From contig JH720307.1 of assembly GCA_000231825.2 (NCBI GenBank), forward strand, positions 494,389-558,388: DNA of 64,000 bases, given 5' to 3'. Below the pieces are notes generated by a model. That model had not been told where the DNA came from. It was given only the letters and a program-made list of their open reading frames with translations, and did not search any database. The DNA is from Tetrahymena elliotti 4EA. Lineage: Eukaryota > Ciliophora > Oligohymenophorea > Hymenostomatida > Tetrahymenidae. Every line of letters begins with the position of its first letter. Positions within the stretch are counted from its first letter, which is position 1. Made by a program: the position numbers and the translations under genes. Below, piece by piece: positions 48,777 to 62,563 of the stretch.

Positions 48777-51700
48777 ATGCCTCCAAAACAATAAAAGCAG
48801 AAGGCTCCAGTTGGATACAAGGCTGCAGCCTTAGCCAAAGATATTTTACCTTCAAGTGTTAAAAATCCACCAAGAGAAGGAAAAAGTGTTAAAATTCCTG
48901 ACGCAACTGCCATTTAATAAAATCAAGTAATAGCAAACTAACTTAATGCCCCTCTATTTGAGGAATATCCAAAAATTGAAGAATGGCCTGGAGATGAAGT
49001 AGCAAAAAATTTTGACTTTAGCATTGAAGGAACTACCAATTTTGTAGATTAAAATTTCAGCACAAATAAGCTTACTCCTTCTTTTGTTAATGACAATTAA
49101 AATTTGATCTTTTGGAGACGTCCTACTGAATTTATCTAAATAGAATAAGAAGAACTTTAAACTATTCAAAATAAATACAATATTAAAAGGCGTACTAGTT
49201 ATTATTAAACTGTAGTAAGTGAAGATCCTCACTTTAAAAAGAGAGAAGAGTTTTAGCACTCACCTTTAAAAGGAATTCACGATGAACCCACAAAGCTTTA
49301 GGTCAAAGTTTTTGATCATTATGAAAGAGAAGAAACATAGCAAGAGTTTGAATAGCGTAAAAAAGAATAAGTAAAATTGAATTTTTTTTTTTCCCTTAGT
49401 AAAAATTTGAATTAAAAAATAATTTTAGAAATGAAAAAAAGAATAAAATATATTTTAAAGCAAATAAACATATTTTTTTAACCAATAAAAGAGGGAATTT
49501 TTTAAATTAAAATTTTTATTTTTTAATAAATACTTATAGATGGAGAAAGAAGAAAAAGAAAAGAAGGCTAAAAAACCAGCAAAAAAAGTAGAACAAGTTG
49601 AAGATAAACCTGGGTTTGTAAAAGATGTCAAATTAAATAATATAGATCTTTCCTATCAATATCCATCAGATTCAAAATGGATAGCATCACAATTGCAACT
49701 TATTAAGGATAGAAATATTAGGGATTGTTACACTAATAAAGTAAATAGAATATCATTCATATATTTACAATTTAAACTTTTTAATCACTCCTGTTCATTT
49801 ATTTGTCAAAATTTGTAATAAAATTATTCAATTTTTTTGTTAAATAACTAGCCCTTGCACTCTAAGATATATCCTCAATAAGATAACATTCCAGTTTATA
49901 ATAAGACAGGAAGATATTGGGTTAAGCTATATTATTTAGGTAAAGAAAGGAAGATTGAAATAGATGATAAGATGCCAGTTAATTTTAAAGGTTAATGCAA
50001 ATTCCCGCGTTCAGTTAAGAAAGAAGAGATATGGACATGTATAGTCTCAAAAGCTATATTTAAACTAATGTAAATCAGTTAAGATATTACTTGCATCAAT
50101 AATTTATGTGGATCTGGATTTGTTATGTATGCCCTTACTGGTATGTTGAGTCAAAGCATACCTATGCAAATAAACACTAAATCAAATTCTGAATGGCAAC
50201 AAAAATTAAATTTTGTCAGAGAAATGCTTAATGATAAACATTATTTAGATTAAGATATTCTAGTCACTTGTTATAGTGAACCTGGATTCTAATCTAAAGC
50301 TGATTAGAATTCAAATAATTCAAGATCAAGCTTTAATCAACAAAAAAAGAGTAAGGATTTCTCAGATTTGACGGAATAAATTAAAGAAGAATCTCCAATG
50401 GAAAGAAGAAAAGTAATATTTATTCTATTTATTTTAATGAAGTTGTCCTAACATAATTGATAAAAAATTAGAGCTAGGATGAAGGTTAATCTAAAAATAA
50501 CAAAATGTATATTGAGCCTCTTAGAATACCTTAAAGAGGAAGAGATAGTGCTGAAAACTCAAATGATGATCCTAATTAGAAAAGCCCTTACAAGAGAAAA
50601 TAATAAAGAAATCTTACAACAGGAGGCATCGTTAGATACTCTACTTAGATATTTGAATAATTACATTAAGGAATGATTGATCCTCATATGAGTGGGATAG
50701 AAGCTGAAGATGAAGAATCTGCTAGTAATAATGTATCATCTTAAAACTAAACAGCAAGTCCATAAAAGAAATAAAATCCTATGATGCAAGAAATAAAAAA
50801 AGCTTCTAGCATAATTTAATAGACTTAAAAAAATCTTCCCACAAATGTAATCTCAGGATTTGCTTACCCACTTATTGAATGCTTCTATAATGATTCATTT
50901 AATATGGTTTATGTTTAGAAGCGTACTGATAAGGAAATAAAACTAAGATAAGAGTACATAGAGTTATCGAACTAGTCAATCAACAAAATGAGTAAAGAAG
51001 AAAAAATTGAGCATAGAAAAAAGAAAAAAGATGTCAGAGATAAGGTAAAATCAATTATTTTAGATATATATTAAAAGTATTCTAAATTTAATTATAAAGA
51101 TTGGTGAAGAAGAAAAAAAGAGAATAGAACTTATTACAAGACCTCCTATTTAATATAAATATTTCAGATTAAAATCAGGAGCTGGAAAAGTACCTCAAAT
51201 TACCATTCTATCTCCTTTCTCGAATGAGGAAATCCAAATTGCTAAAACTTGCATTACTAATAAGGTAAAATTATTGCTTAGAGAAAATTTTCATATAAAA
51301 TTTAAAAAAAGCTTAATAAACCTCCAAACTACTAAGATGGTGCAGAAATCAGAGACGATGGTAAATCTATTGTTTCTAGTGTAATGAAAAACTAAGAAGA
51401 AACATTATAAATGAAACCTCTTGATGATTTCTCCTCTCTTAACCATTTTGTAGAACCTCTCAATAAAGGAACAGGTGGTGTTTGGGTTTTGGACAATGAC
51501 CTTTTAGGTTGCTTTTAACACTTCTAAATTTTCTATAACCCAGCTAAATTCCCTCATCATAAAGTAATTAGAAACATTCCACTTCTTTTATCTAATTTTT
51601 AAATTTAAACACAAAAAATATCATTTTAATTTTTGAAAAAAGTGAAAACAATTCTTTTGAGAAAAGAAAAAAAGCAAATAAGTTTTATTAAAAAATCAAA

Positions 51701-54400
51701 AAATATTTAACAAATTTTATTACTTAAAATTAAAAGACTGTAAATATTTCCTAAGCAGTAGACTCTGAAATAACTACTGGTGAAGATAATGAAGTTCTAT
51801 TGGTTGAAAGAAATGATAATAAAGAAAATCCAGATGAAGATGTTTAAATGCTTTTTGGATTTACAGCAAAAGAATCTAAAACTGCCAAAATTATTCCAGA
51901 ACCATATTGCATTTTATAAAAGTTTGATTTTGGGTCATTTAGTGCTATTCATGAATTCTCACCATTAAGAGGAAACCAAAGCTCTTAAATAATCCCTTTG
52001 GATAATTCCAATTAAGTCTTTAAAATTTTAGTTTATACTCCAGTTTCTTTCTCACTGAATATTTCCTGCCACAATCCCTTTAAGTAATAGATACAATTTG
52101 ATTAAATTAGAAATCTTCATTGATTTAATTTTAAAATAATAAAGGACTATGTCTGTTCTAAACTATTTAACTGAGTATGAAGGTTACAGTGTTAAAAATT
52201 TCAACATCGAATATCTAGCTATGGAAGAGAAAAAAGTAAACTTAAATTTATTAATAAATTATTTATTTACACTTATTTATTAAAATAGTATCATGTATTT
52301 TTCAGATTCAGAATTCCACAATAGGAATAAGAAACTTTGTTTTTATTGAAAGTAAAATCTACTACTGATAATCACATGCTCAAGTATCTTAGATTGAAAT
52401 TAGTAGAAGAAGACTCTGAAGGTTAAGGAGTTATGCTCAATACAATTTAAGGTGTCAACAAAAATCTCTATGAATCTACTTTCAGTCTTTCAAATTACCT
52501 TCGTCTTTCTATTAGAGAACACACTAATTATTATTTGGTATTAGAAGGAGAACCTCCTTATTCAATTGCTGAAGGAGCACTCTCAGTTGATTTCTACTAT
52601 AAAAATGTATTTCTTAATTTAAAGATGATTAATAATTGGAGTTAATTACATTTTTATTTTTTATTAGTCTGAATTAACTTTCGAAAATTTAGAACATGTT
52701 GAGCCTTTATATTATATTGAAAAATATATTCCTACTAAATATGGTATTATATTTAGAGAAAAATTATATGTTGGAGAATAAACTATAGCTTCTTTCCACT
52801 TAAAGATTATGGATGTTATTGGATAAATTGCTTAGTAAGTTGATAATAAGAAAAAACCTGCAGGAAAACCATAAGGAAATGATCTTGGTGATGTATAAGA
52901 AAAAGAAATTGAAGAAAAGCATTTGATTAAGCTTGAACTTTTCGAAAATGGAAAGTCTATCATTTATAATATTGGACATAACCAAACTCTTTTCTCTAAT
53001 GTAATTTTAAAATCAACTAAGAGTGAAGAAGTTTAATATTTACTTGAAGCTACTTTTGACCTTAGAGACTGGCCTGATGCTAAGGTATTTTTATTTTTTA
53101 ATAAAATTTACTATCTTTTAATTATTTTTAGACTTTAAATAAGTTCACTGAAAATATTCATTGGCTCTTGAAAGTTGTAAGCTCAGAAACTATAGCTCTC
53201 ATTAGAGATACAGATAAAGAAGATAAAGAAAAAGCTATCAAAAAGAGCTGGGAAGATGGAGAACCAGGAAGAGCTGAAAAATCTAAAAAAGCCAGAAAGA
53301 AATTTATAGCTTTGACAAAACAACAAAATGGTGAAAAGTTAACAGAAGAAGAAATTCTGCTTTTGAATGAACCCAGATTAAGCAAAAAACAAAGAGAAGA
53401 ATAATAATAGTAAGCATAAGCTGGAGGTAATATTTTTAAGACAATAACTTCTAAAATATCATAAAATAAATTTATTTTTCAGGCAAAAAGGTACCTAAGA
53501 AAGAAGAAAAGAAACCACCTGTAAAAGGAGGCAAAGGTAAAGAAGAAGTTGTTGAAGAAAAAAAAGAAATAAGACCTACTCCATAGAGTCAAAATCATAG
53601 AACAAATGAAATTAAGGCTTTCTTAGAAGTATGAAAATATTCTAATACATTCTTATTGTAATTTATTTATTTGCATTTGTTAGCACATGGAACAAGAAAG
53701 AGTGAGTGAGCATTTGGCTGACCATCCAGGATTGATTTAAATTAGATCTGAAGAAAATAAGCTGGAAATAAGGTAATATATTTCTTAATTTGTTGTAATA
53801 CTTATTAAATCTTTTTATAGGGAAAATGCTTTGATGGCTAAAGAAGAAGTTGCTGCCATATTTTAAAGAAATATTCAACTTCGTGAAGAGTTGAAGCAAT
53901 ACTAACTTGAATAAATTAAGAGAATATAAGCATTTATGTAAGGAGATAGAGTTGCTTTTAAGGAAAATTGGTAAAAGTTTATAGAGACTAGAGATGAAGT
54001 AAAGTCCAAGATGAGCGCTAAAACTTAAAAAGAAAAAGAATTTATTGATATTTTGAAAGCTGAAAAGGCTAATATCACACTAAATGAACTAGAAAAACTT
54101 ATAAATGATTCATAAAATATCCCTGATTTAAATGAATAATTAATTGAAACTTCTAAAAAGTTGTTAAAGAACTTAAGAATTTAAGCATTAACTGATAAGA
54201 TGAATGACAGTCTAAATACATTTAATGTAGAATCTCTTAATAACTGCTTTGATGACTATAAAAAGTTCAGTGTAACTGGTATTGATGCTGAATTGATCAA
54301 GAGAGTAGAAGATATGATTGCTGAGGCTAAAGATAACCCAAATTACACTCAAGAAAAATTATTAGAGCAGAAAAAGGCTGGTAAAAAGGGCAAAAAATGA
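48777..54400 (+). CDS. androglobin / calpain-like (ADGB-type) ciliary protein
   Basis: ATG 48777 to TGA 54398-54400, with introns such as 49371-49539 and 49741-49851. After a Lys/Pro-rich start comes a calpain-like region: WIASQLQLIKDRNIRDCYTNK, VYNKTGRYWVKLYYLGKERK, then IEIDDKMPVNFKGQCKFPRS and EEIWTCIVSKAIFKL, as in the N-terminal domain of androglobin. Cys and acidic/lobe residues are only partly calpain-like and no His/Asn catalytic motifs were seen, so proteolysis is doubtful. Middle: GSGFVMYALTGM, GGVWVLDNDLLGCFQHF and a long beta-rich part. Near 53160: WLLKVVSSETIALIRDT then SWEDGEPGRAEKSKKARKKF, matching the androglobin 'AEPGRAEKA' signature. The end is coiled coil (LREELKQYQLEQIKRIQAF). 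Androglobins act in cilia and sperm flagella. A globin fold was not identified by eye. Confidence 0.7.
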
Positions 54401-55111
54401 GACCAATAAAAAAACTTATCTAAATTATTTTTGTAACTTCTTTTTTATGTTTAAGTAAATTAATTAATAAATCAACGGTTTTTTATTCAAAGTTATTCTA
54501 ATCACTCAGTTATTCTATCTTAATATTTGCCATTTTCATAAAAAATAAAATAAACAAATCCTCAAATAACAATAAAACAAAGATAATTATGAACTTTATA
54601 ATTAAAAGATAAATTTAAAACTAGATAATATCTCATCATTCTACTATGATATCATAGATTTATTAAATATTTTTAAATTATTCAAAAATACATTCAAAAA
54701 AATAAAATTGGAGAATAATAATAAATATTTATTTGAAAATTTGTTTGAATAATAAAATTTTTTACAAAATTTTGTTAAAAATTTAACTTTTGAAAAAATT
54801 TTTAACACAAAAAATGATAAATTTTTGTAAAATAAATTCAATGATTATTTGAGAAAATAATGAAAAGGATTAGTTACAAAATATTTGTTTTTAATAAACT
54901 TTCTTTAGAAATAAAAGGTTAAGTTAAAGTATTTATATAAAAATAATCTCACAATATTTGATAAAAGAATTCAGATTATAATAAATAAATATATTAACTA
55001 AAAATATTGGAATAGAAATGATAATAAAAGAAGGATTTGAATATCTATTTGAGATCTAAAATAACTTACTATAAAAAAAGTCAACAAGTACATTAACTTA
55101 AATAAAATAAA
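54401..55111. other. intergenic between convergent genes
   Basis: AT-rich spacer; the minus-strand ORF 54841-54644 here is composed of Phe/Lys/Asn codons expected from poly-T/A and is not supported. Confidence 0.5.
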
Positions 55112-57087
55112 TCATTCAAAATACTAATCCCATAAGTATATTTGTGGTTTGTAAGAAATATATTATGAAATATGAGATTAGTAAGCTAAGATTGAGAGCA
55201 TGGTACAAGTCTTCGCATGAATTAAATCGTAAATATTAAATAAAGCACCTGTACTTTTAGTAATTCTTTACAGTTATTGTGAATGTATATCATAAGCACA
55301 AAATACAAAAGTTTAATTGGCAAAATGATTGTCTATGAGTCTTTTGTAAATGTCAAAAATATTATGCCTAATAATATTTTTGCTTTTGTCTATTGTATCA
55401 TATTACTGAAAATATTTTTTATCTAATGGAAGTTCTTCAATATTTTTTGAAAAATCATCTTCTGAAGAAAACATTTCAAATTCTCTCATGTTAAGAGGGT
55501 TTCTAGAAAAAAAATCATCACTTAATGATGTCATAGAAGATTAACTTTAATAATAATCAAAATCATTTTCTGAATCTTGATAATTTAAAGCATTTTTATT
55601 GCCTTATTCATTCGTGTTATTTTTTTTGAGATTTTTAAATTTATACTTGATATATTTAATGTCATTACTATCATTAAATTATTAAGTGTGAATAAAAGCG
55701 ATATTGTTATTTAGTGCTAAAAACTAAAACCAATCAGATTTCAACTCATTTGAGTAATAAATCTTCTTAATAAATTAATTAGGTTAAGAATTTATTAAGT
55801 TAACTTTAATGTCATTTAGAATGGCAGCATTAAGAGTATTATGCAATTTTACTTTAATCTGATATTTGGAAATATCAACTTTTGAATTAGAAATTTATCC
55901 TCCTTTCTTAACAATATTATTAATTTGGTTGTTTATGTGCTTTGTTATATATCTACTTTAGCTCTCATTAAACTAAACATATATCTCTAATATTTATTTT
56001 GTATATATCCATTCCATATCTATTGTTACTTTTTTTACAAAATTGATATAATTTTCAAAAAATTTTTTAGGATTTTAGGGAACTGTTTTTTTTTTCTTGA
56101 AGTAGATATTCAATTGAAGATTTTTCACTTCCAGTTGAATATTTAATTTTTTAAAAGAATGTTACAAATCATTAAAAAAGCTATAGCTAGGTGATTTAGT
56201 AAAACCTTCATCATCTACATGCAGTAGATTTAAATTTATTTTTAGAGGATCATGTAAAATTTTATCTATAATACTAGGTTTAACAAGACGAATGTATAGA
56301 TTATATAAAGTATCATCAACATAAGAATATGTCTAAGAATGTATTTCATTTTCCTAATCTTTATTAAAACCACTGCAAGAAGAATATTGCTAATTACTAA
56401 CTCCAGGAGCTACAAGATTTAATATTGATTCAATAAAAATATCTATGTTTTTACATATTTCCCTTATTTTTGCTTATTCTGAGATTTTAAAAGATATCTA
56501 TTTATTTTAGTCAAAAGATTCATCTATATCTCCATAATTATCAATATCAGCATCTTCACTAGAATTTTCAGAGTACATATTCATTTTAGCCATTTCATTT
56601 GCTTCATCAGTTTCTATTAAATTATGGTATATTTATTGGTTCAAAACAGATTAAATTTGCTTATGTATTTTTTATTTATTGTATTTTTCTCTCAGCTTAT
56701 GAAGAACATTGATATAATATATCATCAATTCTTTAGATTGAGCGTTATTCAAAATTTTCTTTTAACCTAATTCATCCTCGCCATCTAAAAAATCCATGAC
56801 ATAATATTCTCCTTTGAGATTAACTAAAAGAAATTCATCTTGTTTAATGTGTTGGTCTATAATAATTATTTAATTTGTAAGTTATCTATGTAAAATGATT
56901 TAAATTACTAATAAACTCCATAGTATCTCCCTAATAATTAATTAATAAATTAATAAATTGATAAGTAGATTAAATAATTTACTAATTATTCTTTTTATCA
57001 CCAAAAATTTAATTTTTAAATTTCTTTAATTGTTAATCATAATTTATTATCTTTGTTTAAAAATTTAAAACCTACCTTTCTAATCAT
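55112..57087 (-). CDS. large protein of unknown function
   Basis: Minus strand, TGA 55114-55112. The best first ATG is at 57087 (MIRK), four codons before an intron that splices in phase to GDTMEFI and, after a second intron, NQHIKQDEFLLVNLKGEYY. Internal segments: DFLDGEDELGQKKILNNAQ, a helical block LMIYYINVLHKLREKY, an acidic stretch ENSSEDADIDNYGDIDESFD, YSYVDDTLYNLYIRLVKPS, HDPLKINLNLLHVDDEGFT, and near the C-terminus ITKSTGALFNIYDLIHAK. About 600 residues. I do not recognise the family. Sequence just upstream (about 57190-57095: IDKEKDIFLLPSLNQDFYKE) is open in the same frame and looks coding, so the true start is probably further upstream, possibly in another exon; a TGA near 57193 blocks simple extension. 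It is divergent from the USP gene. Confidence 0.6.
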
Positions 57088-57562
57088 TTCTTTATAAAAA
57101 TCCTAGTTTAAAGAAGGTAAAAGAAATATATCTTTTTCCTTATCTATTTATTCTTGCTTAATAAAATGTTTCTAAATGATGGTTATTCAGTAAAACTTCT
57201 GGTTTTTCAATACTGATCAATAAAAACGAATATTTTGTTAATTTTTATTGGAGTATTAAAATAATTTATATATAAAAAAACTCTTTTATCAATAGATTGT
57301 TAGATTAAAATTTAGAGAAAAGATGAATTACTCAGATCATCTATTTTAGAATAACTGATAATAAATGATAGATTATACAGTATATATATTTGTTTATTGT
57401 CTTTATGAAGGATTTATTTATTTTTAATATTCTTAATATATATAGGGGCTTATTTTTTATAAGTTAATCCTTAAAAGATAAAGAGATTGATTAGACTAAA
57501 AAATATATTAAAGATTCCGATTTTAAAGCAAAGTATTAAAAATTAAATAGGAGTGATCTTCA
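57088..57562. other. divergent promoter region, partly open on minus
   Basis: Spacer between the unknown gene (minus) and the USP gene (plus). Probably includes missing 5' coding sequence of the former near its right-hand end at 57088-57190. Confidence 0.4.
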
Positions 57563-60500
57563 ATGTAAGAAGAATCTAAACCAAAAAATTGTGCCCATAA
57601 CTTAGAAAAGCCTGTTTAGGAGAGATAGTCAAAGGAATTTGTAGGATTAAAAAATAAGGGTGCCACATGTTACTTAAATTCGTTAATTTAAGCATATTAT
57701 GCTACTCCAGAGTTTAGAAAATCCATATTTGATATGCAATTATGTGTAAAATACTTTCTTCAAATATTAGTTTAGCAAATGAGAAAAAAATGAGCATTTA
57801 GTGGAAGTTTATTCATTTTTGAATTCTATCTTAAATAAAATAGGTAGAAAATATTTCTAAAAAGAGCAATTTTGTAGAAAATCATAATAAGCACAACTTT
57901 TTACTTGCATTTTAAAAGCTTTTTGTCGAAATGTAGGAATTGAATGTTTCTCATATGAGGTAAAATATTCATTCTTAAATACGTTTGATTGATTTTAGAA
58001 TTTACAAATGGCTGAATATTTTTAAGTATAATAAATGTTTATTTAAATAAATTAAATAAAAAGTACTGAAGATGTCACAAAAAGCTTTGGATGGGACTCA
58101 AACGAGGCCCTGTAGTAACAAGATATATAGGAAGCAATAAGGTAAAATAAGCAATTGAAATCAAAAGATAGCATAAACAAATAAAATAGAAAAATGAATG
58201 ATTTTTGATAAGATTTATCTTTTTTAAAATAAAAGAGTAATTTTTGATGGATTAGAAAAAGCGCTTAAAGGAACAGAATTTTAAGACAAGCTATTAGAAA
58301 ACTTCAAGTAATTCGATTTAGAAGTCTTACATTTATGTATATAAATAAATATCTGATCAATATGCTACAAAAATTAAATTGATTAATATATGAAAATCTT
58401 TTTGAAATAGAGATTCTAACTTAAATAATGGTGCTATTGAATAATTAAAAATATGTGTTCTTAATTCATTCCTAGAGTTTAAATTAAATAATTTTAAATA
58501 AAAGAATAGAAACTGTAGATAAAATAAAATGTTTAAATTGTGGGAATTCTAGTGAAAGAATTAATATATAATACGATTTAATGACACAAGTAAAATTAAT
58601 CATTCAAATTCAGCATTAGAAAAAATCGATTATATAAAATATTTAGATCAAGGGATAATCTTGTATTGAGGAGAGTTTAATTAATTTTCAAAACTTTGAG
58701 AAACTTAATGGTGATAATAAATATAATTGTGAGAACTGTGGATCTAAGGTAGTTTACTTGTGAAATAAATTTATTTTTAAACAAAATAAAATAATGAATT
58801 GGTTCTAAAAAAAATAAAATTTTTTCGGTTTTAAGTTTAGCAGAATTTTTTGTCATTAAATTAAACTTTAATTCTGCCAAATAGCTTTTTTAATTTTTAG
58901 ATTAAATTTAAGAATAAATTATATAATTTTTAAATTAAAGTAAGATGCTTTGAAGGGGACTATTATCAGAAAACTTCCTAATATTTTGACAATATCTTTA
59001 TTACGTTTTGAGTTTGATATGGTTAAACTTTAAAGAAATAAACTTAATGATAGGTTTACTTTTGGATTAGAGTTAGATGCTTCACTATTTTGTGATTAAT
59101 TTGATGATTATCAATCTATGTAAGAAGGGTAATCTCTTTATGAGCTATATGCTGTGCTCATTCATAAAGGTGGAGCTCATGGAGGTAAATAAATAAATAA
59201 AATAAAAATATATGATAAATAAATTTTGATACATAAAGGACACTATCACACTTATATTAGAGATTTCTCTTAAAATAGTGACTGGGTTAATCCAAAATTA
59301 AAAAAAGAATAAAATTAAGATGAAGTAAACTAGAATTCAGAGTAAATAAGTATATAATTATAAATTATGTTTAATAACTTATTTTATTTTTCTATTAAAA
59401 GTGCATCAAAATAAATGGAGATAGAGGTTTAAGATAATCACGAAAAGAAAGAAAATGGTAAAAATGGCAATGGAAATCATTAAAATGGAAGTAGCAGCTT
59501 TAACAATAAATCTACAAAAAGAAACACAAGGAGGGCAAATAAAGGAAACGATTAGCAAGATGATGAGCCTTTTCCTATTCCAGTTGAGAATTAAAGCCTT
59601 TTAGAAAATTGGTTTGATATTGATGATGAACTCATAAAGTGCATTTCAGGAGATAAAATATAAAAATAATTTGGTAGTAACTCAGATAAAGAGAGTGCTT
59701 ATATTTTATTGTATAGAAAGAAAGCTCTTCCAAAACTAGACATGAAAATACCAGCTTATTTCCAAGAGCACATTAATTCTATTAATAGTGTTTTTCAGTA
59801 AGAAAGAACTCATTATGAAAATGAAAAAAATTCAATTGAATTAGCTGTTAGGTCTTATGAAAATTTAAATGTAAATATTAAAAATATATTCAAAAAGCAA
59901 TAGTTATCATCTATCAATCTAATAATTATAAAGTTAAAAACCTTTAAATTTAATGAAAATGCAGAGCCAACAAATACAGTCAAAATCTCTAAAAGTTAAA
60001 AGATTTCAGACCTTTATAAATTACTCAATTTGACTCAAGATTTTTCTTTGTTCGAGATAGCCTATTGTGAAAATCAAATGGTTTAAATCTACTAAGAAGT
60101 TACTTACGATGAAGAAAAAGTAACATTTGACCGTTTTTTAAAATAAGATTTATTATTTAATTGACAATTATGTTTGTAAATATAGAAAGTGGGAGATTTG
60201 GACTTAGAACATCGTTCTGAGCTTATTTATATCAGTTAAAATTAAAATGAAATTGATTACAAAAAAATGTAGAAATATTGTGGAAAAGAAAACACTCCAT
60301 ATTTAATTAAAGTAAGATTTTAATTTAAAGAATGAAATAAGTTTATTAATTTTTATTTTAAAAGATTATCAAAAACGGAGAAAATAAAGGTGAAATCATA
60401 TTCCATAGCAGCAGAAGCTTGAGAAATTTTAAATAAACTCTTTTTCATTTATATGATGTCCCATTACATAAGTAATATCTCAAAGTTATGAATGGAGGAG

Positions 60501-62563
60501 CTACCTAACAAATTCCTAATAATTCTTCATCTGAGGATTAGAGCATTAATGATTTAGGTATCATCTCAGACTCAACAATCATTTTAAATGAATTAGAAGA
60601 TGTAATTTGTCAAATTCAGATAACAGTACTGATACTTTATATTTTCTTATCAAAAATAGAACGAAATGATACAAGAAGGTAAATTGTAAGAAGACCAAAG
60701 ATACATCATATTAGAATATGGAAAAGTGCACCCCAAGAAATTAGGTAGATATTTACATCTAATTCAAATATGAATTTTTAACTAATTTATATTTTAAAAG
60801 TGATAAACATAAATGACACTCTCTAGAAGATTAAAGATTAATTTGTTGAATCTTTGACTAGTGACCCTAAACTGAACTGGAGATTAAGACAGTAAATAAT
60901 ATAAGTTTAAGAAAAATAAATATTAAAATTTAAATTTAATAAAAGTGTTGATGAAAATAAAATTTATAAATTTGAAGACTATGAAAAATCATTTAAGGAA
61001 CTATTACCTGAAAGTAATTAGCAAGATGATTTAAGATTACAGCTTGAAGAAGGTCCGATACCAAATAAGGACGAAGTTATTATTGCTTTCAAGTTTTATG
61101 ATGAAAACTTTCAATAAGATGTTTCTAGAGAAGTACTTGCTAATCAATCATCCACAATTAAAGAAGTGTAATATTACTAATTATTTTAAATGTTTGCTTA
61201 GGTTTATTTATATTAAAAACTGAAGAAAAGAAAATGCCTGCCTGCTTTTGGAATTGGATCCTCTAGAATATTTTGTATATAAAGTCGATGAAAATGAGCA
61301 ACCTTCAACTTGTGTGAAAAGAGAGGGATAACTTTTGAACTCTTCAAATTTGAAAAAATGCACTTTATTTTATTTAATATCAATCTCTTAAAATATTGGA
61401 GTTTCTGAGTAAGAGTATGTCTTGTATTATTACCCTGATGATAATGATGCCAATTCTGTCTATATAGGCTAAGTTTTGCTTAATAAAAATCTAACAGTAG
61501 ATGAAATAAAAGAAAGTATAGCATAAAATGAAAAGCTAAGAGAACTGACCCTTCATCTTGTTGAAAAATTAGTAAAAAATAATAAATTGATTGTTTTTTT
61601 ATTGTTGTTCAATTTCTATAATAGGAAAAAGATCATATCAGATTAAGAGAAATGAGAAAAAATCATCAAATAGGAACAATACTCAAAAAAAGTGATAAAA
61701 AGTTTGGTAAAATTATAGGAGGATCTATTGAAGTGCTATGTGTTTAGGTATTTAAATTTCAAAAAAGTAAGTCTTATTTTAGATAAAAAAAATAGATTAA
61801 AATTGAAAAAGAAGTTTTAGAAGAAGATGACCTAGTTTTATAATTAAGAAAACGTAAAGTTGACACTTAAAGTTATGAAGATAGTGTAGAGTTCATCTTC
61901 AAGGCAGGAAAAGCACCAACAATAAATGACTTAAAAAGAGAAATAATAAAATTTTAAAAATTAGAAATTACTGAAGAAGAAATCGAAATAGCCAAGCATT
62001 ACACAAATTAATTTGAATGGAGAGAAATCAATTTAAAAACCATATAAAAATACAAAGAATAATAGTTAAAAGCAATCACTAAAAAGAAAGGTAAAAAGAA
62101 GAAAGGAGCTTTATCTAAATCTAATAATTAAATCTAATAAAATTAACCTCCTCAAGAGAGTGAGATAATTGGTAAAATTTAAAGATTCACATAAATTAAA
62201 TTTATAATTCGAATAATTATAAAGATGTTTAAGAAGATTTGAAGAAGAGTCCTTATCTTTTAAAAGATGGAGGTATATTTATTTATTTAGATTTGTTTTG
62301 TTAATTTATTAAATATTTTATAATACAATTTAGATGAAATCGGGTTTAGACTTAAAAGTGAAAATTTAGAAGGGAAAGATGATTTCCAAACAGAGCAGGA
62401 TAAAGAAAATAAAAAAATTTATTAAACAAAAAAGAAAAACAAAGATCAGTGGTAATAAATAAACTTTGATGATGACAAAGGATTTGTTTTAAACCTAAAT
62501 TTTGAAGATGAAGAAGATGAAGATAATGATATGTAAGAAGAGAAAGATGAATCTAATGAGTGA
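57563..62563 (+). CDS. ubiquitin-specific protease (USP40/USP47-like)
   Basis: Multi-exon gene, ATG 57563 to TGA 62561-62563. Catalytic Cys box: FVGLKNKGATCYLNSLIQAY (residues about 26-45). Next SFGWDSNEALQQQDIQEA and FDGLEKALKGTEFQDKL, then a possible zinc ribbon (CGNSS ... CENCGSK), then KLPNILTISLLRFEFDMVK, and the catalytic His box split by an intron, HKGGAHGG then HYHTYIRDF, with Asn/Asp near WVNP and a later WFDIDDELI. SAYILLYRKK ends the catalytic domain. The long C-terminal part (about 900 residues) has several ubiquitin-like segments (LNSSNLKKCTLFYLISIS, INLKTIQKYKEQQ) and an acidic tail, as in USP40/USP47. It removes ubiquitin from substrates; substrate unknown. Catalytic Cys and His are intact. 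The first splice (near 57741) is not certain. Confidence 0.85.
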
